Shown: positions 55,130 to 63,409 of the stretch, piece after piece
How positions within the stretch are numbered: the first letter of the stretch is position 1
How the letters are laid out: each line of letters begins with the position of its first letter
Assembly (NCBI GenBank): GCA_963723495.1
Contig: CAVRQR010000009.1
Location: 558,001-622,000 of the forward strand
DNA from: Gp6-AA40 sp963723495
Lineage (GTDB): Bacteria; Acidobacteriota; Vicinamibacteria; Vicinamibacterales; UBA2999
DNA length: 64,000 nt
Direction: 5' to 3'
Translations under genes and position numbers: made by a program
Notes under the pieces: generated by a model
What the model was told of the DNA's origin: nothing
What the model saw: the letters and a program-made list of their open reading frames with translations, nothing else
Databases searched by the model: none

Positions 55130-58074
55130 TCAAGGTCCGGATGCGGCGGTCAGGGCGGCGAGGTCGTTCTGTGCGTACTCGTTCGTCGGATCGAGCTCGA
55201 TCGAACGCTGCAGATGGCGTATGGCTTCGTCGCGCGCGCCGGTCTGCGCCAGCGCCGCCCCGAGGTGCCAGTGCGATGCCGCCGAGTCGGGATTGAGTCG
55301 CAGCGCCCGTTGAAACAGCACGACCGCCTCGTCCATCGATCCATTCGCCGCTCTTTCCACACCAAGCGTGTTGTACACATCCGCGCGCTCGGGAACGATG
55401 GCCCCAAGGTACGCACTTCCGGCCACGAGACGGTCACTCGTCGCGGTCCTGGCCATGTCCTGCAAGTGAGCACCCTCGGCCGGCGTTGCGCGGTACGCGA
55501 GGTCGAGTAGCCGCAGGTACAGATCCAGTCCGGCGACGGCTGGGACCGGCACGCCGTTCTCGAAGCAGCGCGGACACCACTCCGGCAGTCGATCGAGGCT
55601 GACAATCGCGGTCGGCACGTCCTCGCCGGGATTGAGCGCCGAGATCACGCTGTGTTCCATGAGCGGCCAGTCGTCGGTCACCGGACGCGTGCTGCCTGCG
55701 GCGCTCTGCAGCGTCGACGCGGACGCGACGAATGCCCCGGCAATTTCCCGAACAGTTCCGAGATCCAGCCGGGAGAGATCGTCTCGCACCGCCGGCCGAT
55801 CGGTCAGTGCGGCGAGCATGCGTGTCGGATCGAGCTCCATGGTCGGTCCAGTGGTACCGAGGAGGAGAAGGTCAGCCTGCGCCCCTGACAGGAGGACCGC
55901 CTGCGGAAAGACGTCGATGAACGCCCGAATCATCGACAGCGTCGTCGCCGTAGGCACCTGGTACGTGGGAAGCCACTGACTGATGTATCCACGCGGTGTG
56001 AGCCGCGAGCGCGCCAGATCGTAAAACTCCTTTGAATAGAGCGCGGAGACGCCGGCATACGAGATCGGCGGCGGCTCGAGCGTGATCAGGTCGTAGGTGG
56101 CATCGACCTGCCGCTGCAGGTGCTGCCGTCCGTCGTTGACGAACACGCTGACTCCTGGATTCGCCAGCACGCCATGATTCGCCTGCTCGAAGTACGCCGC
56201 GTGCTCGAGGATGCCGCGGGACACGTCGGCCACGTCGATGACGTGCACCGACGGGTGGAGCGTGGCGGCATGTGTGGTGTTGCCAACGCCGAATCCGATC
56301 ACGAGCACTGACGCCGGCTCGTCCATCATCAGCAGTGGAACGTGCGCGAGCGCCCGCATGTAGCGCTGCGACAGCCTCGCCGTTGAGGACATGGCGTGAC
56401 CGTTGGTCATGAGCAGGCGCCCTCACGTCTCTCCGTGATGGTGATGACCTCGGTCAGCCCTTCGTGCTGTGCCATGACCCTTCCGGTGTCGCTGCCGCTA
56501 CCGAGCGCGCGGCGAATGACGAAATCCGCAGGCAGATTCACGCTGACCGCGATCGCGGCTCCCGTTGCGATCAGTGACCCGGCGAGAACCCCCACACTCC
56601 GTCGGCGCGACTCTTTCGGCGAGCAGAGATAGAGCGGCACGACTGCCAGCGCCGAAGCGCTCGCCAGCATGGTCGCGCTCGCCTGGATGCCGAACCAGGG
56701 CAGGAGCAGGAAGCCGGTCGCGAGAGAACCGCTGACGGCGCCAACCGTGTTGGCGAGATACAAGACGCCCGCCCGGCGCGCGACGACGTGTTCGGCTTGC
56801 TGCACGAGTGCGTTGGCGAGCGGGAAGCTGAGGCCCATCAGGATCGATGGAACACCGGCGAGGACGAGCAGCGGTGCGATGTTGAACAGGAGCTCCGTCG
56901 ACGGCGGCACCGGTCCGGCCGCAGCGCGCACGGCAGCTTCGATCGGTGCGGCGCTGGCAAGCATGGTGCCCGCCAGGGCGGTGATGACGAACATCGTTTG
57001 CGTGGCTATCAGCCACGATGCCGCGTGAGTTGTCCGACGGGCGATCAGACCTCCGGCGAGCGCGCCAACGCCGATGCCAGTGAGCACGACCGTCAGCAGC
57101 AGCGCGAACACCGCGCGAAATCCACCGAGCAGGATGGTCGCGTGTCGGAGCCACAGGATCTCCATCCCAAGCGCCGCAAATCCTATGAGGCCGAGCGCGA
57201 TGCTCGCCAGCACGACCCTCGTGCGCGAGAGTCTTTCCACACGTAACTTGAGACGCTCACCGCGAAGTACCCGGTGGGCCGCTGCCGATTGACCGCCGCT
57301 CTCCCGATCGGCGGACCGCGAGGCCATGATCAGCGCGCCAGCGCCGGCGATCACGTTGAGAGCGACAGCGATCATCTGCGTGCGGAGAAGGCCGCCCGCC
57401 GGGATGAGCGCGAAGTCGGTGAGAAAACAACCGAGGGCCGCGCCAGCGGTATTGACGGCGTACAGTGCCGCGATGCGGCTCGATGCGATCGAGATGTCTT
57501 GCCTTACCAGATGACGAATCAGCAGCGTCAGCGTCCCGCCCATAAGGAACGTGATGGGCAGGAGCAATACGACCGCTATCCCAAAGCGGGTCAGATACGA
57601 GGTGAGTGAGGGGACATACCAGCCCTGCGGGTCCAGCGAGTATGAAGACACCAGTGCGCTGATCGGGCCGAGGTGAGGCAGCGTCATCGAGACTGCGAAC
57701 CCGAGGAGCGCAATGGCGAACTCCGCGTGCGCGTACGCGCGGAGCGGCGATCCCGGCTCCTGAAGATAGCGCCGGTCCGCCCAGACGCCGACCATGTGGC
57801 TGCCCACGCCGAGTCCGAGCATGAACACGGCGATGACCAGCGCGGCCGAGTAGATGGTGTTTCCGAAGACGTTGCCGAACGCGCGAACCCACACGACCTG
57901 GTAGATGAGTCCGCTCACCCCGGATGCGAGGAACGCGAGATAGACCAGCCAGCGGCCGCGGTCCTGGCTCGGCGGGGCCGCTGCCGGGTCTGCTGTCCGC
58001 GTGACGCGCTTCACACGCGCCCGACCGCTATGCGGGTGCGGCGACCGGTGAGAGATCTCCGCAAGGAGCCGCAT
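55130..58074 (-). CDS. MFS-like/spermidine synthase fusion with TPR tail (one frameshift)
   Basis: The N-terminal half, from 58074, is a membrane domain of about 10-12 helices (YLAFLASGVSGLIYQVVWVRAF, GLGVGSHMVG, LLLPITFLMGGTL). A shift near 56412 joins it to the synthase domain: RLLMTNGHAMSSTARLSQRYMRALAHVP, VLVIGFGVGNTTHAA (SAM-type loop), VNDGRQHL and DLITLEPPPISYAGVSALYS. The last 100 residues hold TPR units (NTLGVERAANGSMDEAVVLF, SHWHLGAALAQTGARDEAI). Many bacteria encode this fusion as one protein, so the two frames are one gene. The reaction is a probable aminopropyl or related transfer at the membrane, and the substrate is uncertain. GTG near 58017 is an alternative start. Confidence 0.82.
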
Positions 58075-58093
58075 AGCGAATCAATCTGCCGGG

Positions 58094-58275
58094 TCAGAAC
58101 TGCAGTCTGAACCCCAACTGCACCGTGCGTGCCGCATACGAAAGATTCGGGCTCGCAATCGGCTTTCCGAAATTCGGACTCGTTTCGGTCAGTTCGTAAT
58201 CGCCGTAGTTGAAGCCTCATCTCGACGCGATGAATCGGCTCGCCGACGAACGACTGTCGCGGGATGATCCCGTGG
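58094..58275 (-). pseudogene. TonB-dependent receptor C-terminal remnant
   Basis: The minus strand encodes IIPRQSFVGEPIHRVEMR, then after a shift and an apparent internal deletion FNYGDYELTETSPNFGKP, IASPNLSYAARTVQL and GFRLQF, with a stop at 58096-58094. The order matches the last strands of acidobacterial receptors, including the terminal Phe. Nothing of the plug or the main barrel is left. It is a short relic between the spermidine-synthase fusion and another relic. Confidence 0.65.
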
Positions 58276-58344
58276 AAAAAGCGCCGACTTGCCCGACGAA
58301 AGTGGACGGATTCTAGGACCCGATCACTGGCATGTCAATAAGCC

Positions 58345-58722
58345 ATGTCAGCTCATCGTTCCGAGCCCTCTGATAAGCTCTCGCCGCGGAGGTACGAGCT
58401 GAGTCGCCCGGAAGATCTGCCGACGATGGACGCGTCTGATCCACGGCCGGGTCAGCGCATCGTCGACGATCCGCTGCTCACCAGCGCTGTCACCATGGGT
58501 GCGCCGGTCGCCCTGGCCGCCCTGATCCACTTCGCCCCGGCGCCATTCTCTCTGTCGGTATCGCCTGGTCACCGCCGTTCCGATGACGCTGGAGTTCTCC
58601 CACTGGCGCGCTGACGCTTCGAACTGGACACTGGCTCTTCTCGCCGGCCTCACGCTTTCGGCTTCTACGCGTCGCGCGCGGGGCAGCCTCTGTTTGGGCC
58701 GATCCTCGGCGAGGAGAGATAG
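58345..58722 (+). pseudogene. relic of a membrane protein C-terminus (serine/threonine-kinase-like)
   Basis: Three frames in turn give TMGAPVALAALIHFAPAPFSL, then LVTAVPMTLEFSHWRADASN and WTLALLAGLT, and finally GFYASRAGQPLFGPILGEER with a stop at 58720-58722. The last piece resembles the C-terminal membrane segment of acidobacterial serine/threonine kinases (GFRTALGGRPLFG type). Two shifts within 130 bases and no kinase domain indicate a relic. The family call is tentative. Confidence 0.45.
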
Positions 58723-58736
58723 CGGAGTTTCCGGAG

Positions 58737-58993
58737 ATCACGGATCGCCGCGGAGGCGCGAAGACGCGGAGGCTGCGCTGAACGGTGGGCTGCGCTACGC
58801 GCGGCACGGATCGAGCCGAAACCGAGCCGCAACAAACACACCGACTCAGATCCCGTGTTTGTGCGGCCGGCTTCGGCTCGATCCGAGTCGACGGCCAAGG
58901 GCCGTCGACCCACCGTTCAGCGCGCTGACCTTCCCCAAATGATGCGGGCCTTCATCCCAGCACGCCCTTCTCCGCGTCTCTGTGTCTCCGCGG
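58737..58993. repeat. palindromic element with 8-nt inverted ends
   Basis: Octamers CGCGGAGG, CGCGAAGA and CGCGGAGG at 58749-58772 face CTCCGCGT, CTCTGTGT and CTCCGCGG at 58970-58993. Inside, CGGATCGAGCCGA at 58807-58819 is the exact reverse complement of 58873-58885. The ends share the octamer with 54094-54117. It fills most of the gap between the kinase-like relic and the SDR gene at 59051. Confidence 0.75.
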
Positions 58994-59050
58994 CAACCGT
59001 GTCTCCGACCTCTCCGTTTCCTCAGTTTCCCGAACTATGATCGACTCACG

Positions 59051-59824
59051 ATGTCAGAGTCGGATGGGATGCCGCTTGCCGGTCGCGTCGTGCTGGTGAC
59101 CGGCGCGTCGAGCGGTATCGGACGCGCGATCGCCGTTGGCGTCGCGCGATCGGGCGCCGATGTGGCGCTGACGTATAGAGCGAACGTGAACGGAGCACAG
59201 GAAACGGCGGCAGAGGTCCGCCGGCTGGGGCGCCAGGTCGACGTGCATCAGCTCGACCTGACGAGTGAGGCAGGACTGGTCTCGATTGGCCCCTCCGTAC
59301 GCGATCGGTTCGGACGAATCGACGTGTGGATCAACAACGCGGGGGCGGACATCCTGACCGGCGATGGCGCCTCGCTCTCCGACATCGAGAAGCTCGATCG
59401 ACTTCTGGCTGTCGACTTGCGAGGTACGATGCTCGCCTCGTGGCGCGCCGCGGAGATCCTCGCTGCTCAACGCGGCGGCGGCGTGATTATCAACATGAGT
59501 TGGGACCACGTGCTGACCGGTATGGCCGGCACCAATCCGCAGCTCTTTGCCGCGGTGAAGGGAGGCGTGCTCGCGTTCAGCAAGTCTCTCGCACGGTCGG
59601 TTGCGCCGCGGGTGCGCGTCAACGTGCTGGCGCCGGGTTGGATTGAGACCTCATTTGCCACTGACCTGGACGCAGGGCGACGTGAGGCCGTCGCCGAATC
59701 GACACCGCTCGCGCGATGGGGAACACCTGACGATGTGGCCGGTGCGGCGGTGTTTCTGGCGTCACCGGCCGCCGCGTTCATCACCGGTCAGACGATTCTG
59801 GTCGGGGGCGGAGTCGTCATGTGA
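59051..59824 (+). CDS. short-chain dehydrogenase/reductase of a pterin gene block
   Basis: ATG 59051 starts a 257-residue SDR with VVLVTGASSGIGRAIAVGVA (cofactor loop), DVALTYRANVNG (pattern of NADP use), DVWINNAGADILTG, IINMSWDHV (catalytic Ser), APGWIETSFATDL and ITGQTILVGGGVVM. The usual Tyr of YxxxK is Phe (LFAAVK), so classical catalysis is doubtful. It lies ahead of a pterin dehydratase, a dihydropteroate-synthase-related gene and pabB. A reductase acting on a pterin is conceivable, but many SDRs look alike and the call is only contextual. Confidence 0.8.
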   Translation: MSESDGMPLAGRVVLVTGASSGIGRAIAVGVARSGADVALTYRANVNGAQETAAEVRRLGRQVDVHQLDLTSEAGLVSIGPSVRDRFGRIDVWINNAGADILTGDGASLSDIEKLDRLLAVDLRGTMLASWRAAEILAAQRGGGVIINMSWDHVLTGMAGTNPQLFAAVKGGVLAFSKSLARSVAPRVRVNVLAPGWIETSFATDLDAGRREAVAESTPLARWGTPDDVAGAAVFLASPAAAFITGQTILVGGGVVM

Positions 59825-59883
59825 CCGCGAGTGCCGACCTTCAATTCCCAACTGGCACAAGGTTCGAGGTTCGGAGCGCTGAT

Positions 59884-60246
59884 ATGCCGAAGAAAGAGAC
59901 GACATACGACGAGGCACAGATTAACGAGCGGCTGAAGGAGCTGCCCGGGTGGTATCTCGAGGATGGGTGGATTCGGCGCGTCTACAAGACCGACGGATGG
60001 CCGACGACGCTGATGCTCGTGAACGCGATCGGCTACTTGTCCGAAGCGGCGTATCACCATCCCGATCTGTCTGTGACCTGGGGCCGCATCACAGTGAAGC
60101 TGTCGACGCACAGCGCTGGCGGGATCACCGACAAGGACTTTGCGCTCGCGCGACGGATCGAGGACGTCGTGTTGTGGAGGCCGGCTGCCGGAGAGGCGCT
60201 TGAAGGGACTCCCAACAAGTTCGTCCGCGGCGGCGATCCGCGTTGA
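59884..60246 (+). CDS. pterin-4a-carbinolamine dehydratase
   Basis: ATG 59884 gives a 120-residue product; an in-frame GTG at 59821 touches the SDR stop and would add 21 unconserved residues. The active-site block EAAYHHPDLSVTWGRITVKL fits the family pattern (H-H-P with upstream Glu), preceded by LKELPGWYLEDGWIRRVYKT and LVNAIGYLSEAA. The enzyme dehydrates 4a-hydroxy-tetrahydropterins. In methylotrophs a pcd gene is part of H4MPT clusters, which agrees with the neighbours here. No frameshift. Confidence 0.88.
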   Translation: MPKKETTYDEAQINERLKELPGWYLEDGWIRRVYKTDGWPTTLMLVNAIGYLSEAAYHHPDLSVTWGRITVKLSTHSAGGITDKDFALARRIEDVVLWRPAAGEALEGTPNKFVRGGDPR

Positions 60247-60250
60247 CCGC

Positions 60251-60318
60251 AATGCAGAATTCAGAATTCAGAACTCAGAAGACACGCGAACCCACACTGC
60301 ATTCTGCATTCAGCATTC
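60251..60318. repeat. inverted 7-nt array (AATTCAG type)
   Basis: Heptamers AATGCAG, AATTCAG, AATTCAG and AACTCAG occupy 60251-60278. CTGCATT, CTGCATT and CAGCATT occupy 60298-60318 as the opposite arm. It separates the dehydratase from the dihydropteroate-synthase-related gene within the same block. The unit is shared with 18501-18572. Confidence 0.8.
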
Positions 60319-60337
60319 TGACTGACAGCCGCAGCCG

Positions 60338-61732
60338 ATGACGTCCGGACCGCAACGTGTCCTGTTCGTGACCGGCCTGCTCGCCGAGCCGGCACTGCGG
60401 AACACACTCGCCGGAATGGGAGTGCCATTCGCGTGCGATGTCGCTGCACTGCGAATCACGGTCGCGGCGCTGATGACGACCACATGGATCGCGCGCCACC
60501 TGACCGTCAGTGAGGGTACGGACCTGGTGCTGATTCCCGGACTCTGCGAAGGTGATCCGGCCGTGATTCAGGACAAGGTCGGGGTGCCCGTGGCCAAGGG
60601 GCCAGCCGACCTGCGCGAGATTCCACGCTACTTCGGCCGGGCGACCGCGGCGCGCGACTACGGCGCATGGGACATCGAGATCCTCGCTGAGATCAACAAC
60701 GCCCCGAGGATGACGCGCGAGGCCGTGCGGCAGGAGGCCGAGCGATATCGCACCTCGGGCGCGGACATCATCGACATCGGCTGCACGCCGGGCCGGGCGT
60801 TTCCCGAGCTTGGCGACGTCGTGCGGGAACTCGTCGATGCCGGGATGCGCGTCAGCGTGGACACCTTCGACGTCGATGAGATCCGAACGGCTGTTCAGGC
60901 CGGGGCGAGTGCCGTCCTCAGCGTCAACGGCTCGAATGTCGAGATCGCGCGCGAGCTGTCGGCGAGCCCCGTAAGGTGGGTGGCCATTCCGGATCTGGGC
61001 GCCTCGATTGACACGCTCGATCCGACGATCGAAAAGCTCGAGGCGTGGGGCGTGTCCTATCTGATCGATCCGATCCTCGAGCCGATCGGGATGGGCTTCA
61101 TGGCCTCACTCGAGCGATACGCGAATGCGCGTCGCCGATGGCCCGACGCCGAGATGCTGATGGGGATTGGGAACCTCACCGAGCTGACATCAGCGGATTC
61201 GACCGGCGTCAACGCGTTGTTGATCGCGATCTGCCAGGAGCTTGGGATTCGCGCCGTGCTGACCACCGAGGTGATTCCGTGGGCGCGTGGGGCTGTGCGC
61301 GAGATCGACGTCGCGCGGCGGCTGATGCACTACGCCGTCACGAAACGAACGGTTCCCAAAGGTGTCGACGATCGATTGGTCACGGTCAAGGACCCCGAGG
61401 TGCTGACCTATTCGGAAGCCGAACTCCGCGCCCTGCAGGCCGCCATCACCGATCCCAACTACCGCATCTTCGCCGACAGCGAGGCCATCACCGTCTTCAA
61501 CAGCGAGCGCTTCGTGCGCGGCAGGGATATTCACGAGATCTTCGCGGCGCTCGGTGTTGACGAACCGAACCATGCCTTCTATCTCGGCAAGGAGCTGGCG
61601 AAGGCGAGTATGGCCATGACGCTCGGGAAGACCTACCGCCAGGAGGGCTCACTGGCGTGGGGCTATCTGACACCCGCCGAGGAGCGGTCCCGTCACGTTC
61701 GGCTGACGCACACGGAACGGAAGCACAAATGA
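60338..61732 (+). CDS. dihydropteroate-synthase-related protein (DUF6513, H4MPT biosynthesis)
   Basis: ATG 60338 starts a 464-residue protein. Residues 1-125 are the N-terminal domain (VLFVTGLLAEPALRNTLAGM, TTTWIARHL, DLVLIPGLCEGDP). A pterin-binding TIM barrel follows (EILAEINNAPRMTREAVRQE, GADIIDIGCTPGRAFPE, MRVSVDTFDVDEIRTAVQAG, VLSVNG, YLIDPILEPIGMGF and MLMGIGNLTELTSADSTGVN). The C-terminal domain includes VFNSERFVRGRDIHEIF. The family is found in archaea and H4MPT-containing bacteria and probably joins the pterin to the ribofuranosyl-aminobenzene part. The stop overlaps the pabB start (ATGA). Confidence 0.92.
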   Translation: MTSGPQRVLFVTGLLAEPALRNTLAGMGVPFACDVAALRITVAALMTTTWIARHLTVSEGTDLVLIPGLCEGDPAVIQDKVGVPVAKGPADLREIPRYFGRATAARDYGAWDIEILAEINNAPRMTREAVRQEAERYRTSGADIIDIGCTPGRAFPELGDVVRELVDAGMRVSVDTFDVDEIRTAVQAGASAVLSVNGSNVEIARELSASPVRWVAIPDLGASIDTLDPTIEKLEAWGVSYLIDPILEPIGMGFMASLERYANARRRWPDAEMLMGIGNLTELTSADSTGVNALLIAICQELGIRAVLTTEVIPWARGAVREIDVARRLMHYAVTKRTVPKGVDDRLVTVKDPEVLTYSEAELRALQAAITDPNYRIFADSEAITVFNSERFVRGRDIHEIFAALGVDEPNHAFYLGKELAKASMAMTLGKTYRQEGSLAWGYLTPAEERSRHVRLTHTERKHK

Positions 61733-63261
61733 CCCGGCCGCTGGTCGAAGAGATCCTGCCGGCACCCGATCCGGTGTCGTGTTGCGCGTCGCTCGAAGGG
61801 CTGCCGTACCGGTTGTTTCTCGACAGCGCCAGCACTGGCAGCCGATTCGGACGCTATTCGTTTCTCACCGCCGATCCGGTTGCGATCGTGCGCAGCAGAG
61901 GACGAGAGACCGAGTGCATTGACCTGCTCACCGGTTCGCGCCGCACGGCCGGCGGTGACCCGCTTGCCACTCTGCGCGAGCTCGTGTCGCCGCATGCGGT
62001 GGAGCCCGTGCCCGATCTACCGCCATTCCAGGGTGGTGCCGCCGGGTATGTTGCGTATGACTGGGGCCTGACGCTCGAGCGCCTGCCGGCGCCGCGATTC
62101 GACGACCTGGGGCTGCCGGATCTGGTCATGGGCATTTACGACTGGGTAATCGCGTGGGATCACGCGTCGTCGCGGGCGTGGCTGATCTCGACCGGGATGC
62201 CGGAGATGTCGGAGGGAGCGCGCCGCACACGGGCAGTGTCTCGCGCGGCACTGGTGAGACAACGAATTGAGAGGGCCGCGCCGGCGCACCTTGGGAGCCG
62301 GATCCTCGGACTCTCGGACCAGACCCTCGGACCTTCGGACCGGACCCTCGCATCTCCGCACCTTCGCCCCGTCGCACCGTCGCATCCCGTCGATCCCCTG
62401 TGGTGGCCCGGTTCGTTCAGGTTGAGATCGTCGTTCACGCGGGCGGGCTACCTCGACGCCGTTGCCCGGGTTCGCGAGTACATCTTCGCCGGCGATATTT
62501 TTCAGGCGAACCTGTCGCAGCGGTTCGAGGCGCCTCTCGAGGAGTCGGCGTGGTCGTTCTACACGCGGCTCCGCGAACGCAATGCGGCGCCGTTTGCCGC
62601 GTTTCTCGATTTTCCCGAAGCGGTCGTCGTGAGCGCCTCGCCGGAACGCTTCCTCCTCGTGGACAGCCACGGCCTGGTCGAGACGCGCCCGATCAAGGGG
62701 ACGCGACCACGCGGTTTTGGCCCCGAGCACGACGCGGCGCTCGGGCAGGCACTCGCGGAGAGCGCGAAGGATCGCGCCGAGAACCTGATGATCGTCGATC
62801 TGATGCGTAACGACCTGTCGCGCGTCTGCGCGCCGCACTCGGTTCGCGTGTCAGAGCTCTTCGCGCTCGAACGCTATGCCACCGTCTATCACCTGGTCTC
62901 GACCGTCGTCGGAAAGCTTGGACCTGGCATGGACGCGATCGATCTGTTCCGCGCAGCGTTCCCAGGTGGATCGATCACCGGCGCTCCCAAGCTCAGGGCC
63001 ATGGAGATCATCGCGGAGCTCGAGCCCTCGAGACGTGGCGTCTACTGCGGGTCGATCGGCTACTGGAGCGTGACCGGCGAGTTCGATACCAGCATCGCCA
63101 TCAGGACGGCCGTACTTCAGGACGGCCGTGTCTACTTCAGTGCCGGCGGTGGCATCGTGGCCGACTCCGACCCGGAACAGGAGTACCGCGAAACGCTCGA
63201 CAAGGCGCGGGCGATGATCGATGCGCTCTCTACGGCACATTTGAGATTGGTCGATCTTTGA
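61729..63261 (+). CDS. pabB: aminodeoxychorismate synthase component I
   Basis: ATG 61729 overlaps the previous stop. The 510-residue protein has the N-terminal domain (YRLFLDSASTGSRFGRYSFL, PPFQGGAAGYVAYDWG) and the chorismate-binding domain: YLDAVARVREYIFAGDIFQANL, VVSASPERFLLV, the Lys of VETRPIKGTRPRG that marks PabB rather than TrpE, ENLMIVDLMRNDLSRV, FPGGSITGAPKLRAMEII and YFSAGGGIVADSDPEQEYRE. It makes 4-amino-4-deoxychorismate, the precursor of p-aminobenzoate used in H4MPT. Residues about 190-222 are encoded by an 8-nt repeat array. Placement with a pterin synthase gene supports a dedicated role. Confidence 0.93.
   Translation: MTRPLVEEILPAPDPVSCCASLEGLPYRLFLDSASTGSRFGRYSFLTADPVAIVRSRGRETECIDLLTGSRRTAGGDPLATLRELVSPHAVEPVPDLPPFQGGAAGYVAYDWGLTLERLPAPRFDDLGLPDLVMGIYDWVIAWDHASSRAWLISTGMPEMSEGARRTRAVSRAALVRQRIERAAPAHLGSRILGLSDQTLGPSDRTLASPHLRPVAPSHPVDPLWWPGSFRLRSSFTRAGYLDAVARVREYIFAGDIFQANLSQRFEAPLEESAWSFYTRLRERNAAPFAAFLDFPEAVVVSASPERFLLVDSHGLVETRPIKGTRPRGFGPEHDAALGQALAESAKDRAENLMIVDLMRNDLSRVCAPHSVRVSELFALERYATVYHLVSTVVGKLGPGMDAIDLFRAAFPGGSITGAPKLRAMEIIAELEPSRRGVYCGSIGYWSVTGEFDTSIAIRTAVLQDGRVYFSAGGGIVADSDPEQEYRETLDKARAMIDALSTAHLRLVDL
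62305..62386 (+). repeat. tandem 8-nt array inside pabB
   Basis: Degenerate octamers CTCGGACT, CTCGGACC, CTCGGACC, TTCGGACC, CTCGCATC, TCCGCACC, TTCGCCCC, GTCGCACC and GTCGCATC run through the gene, with a 5-nt insert after the second and another after the fourth. They encode a Ser/Pro/Leu-rich linker between the two PabB domains, with the frame kept. Confidence 0.75.
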
Positions 63262-63277
63262 TTGTTGATTCGTTGCT

Positions 63278-63396
63278 GATTGGCGATTGGTGATTGGCGA
63301 TTTATCGTTGATTCCGATTGATCGCGATTTCCAACAATTCTTCAATCAAGAATCAACAACCACCAACGAATCAAAGATCAAAGATCAACGATCAAG
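63278..63396. repeat. inverted 7-nt array (GATTGGC/GATCAAA type)
   Basis: Heptamers GATTGGC, GATTGGT and GATTGGC start at 63278, 63285 and 63292. AATCAAA, GATCAAA, GATCAAC and GATCAAG start at 63369, 63376, 63383 and 63390 in perfect phase. Looser copies extend back to 63244. The array fills the gap between pabB (stop 63261) and the convergent gene (stop 63410), so it may act as a shared terminator. Confidence 0.8.
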
Positions 63397-63409
63397 AATC
63401 CGCAGTTGC

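Noticed and set aside
55130..58074. Two separate genes, a membrane transporter and a spermidine synthase.
   Set aside because: A single-base shift near 56412 splits a motif (RLLMTNGHAMSS) that is continuous in the known fusion family.
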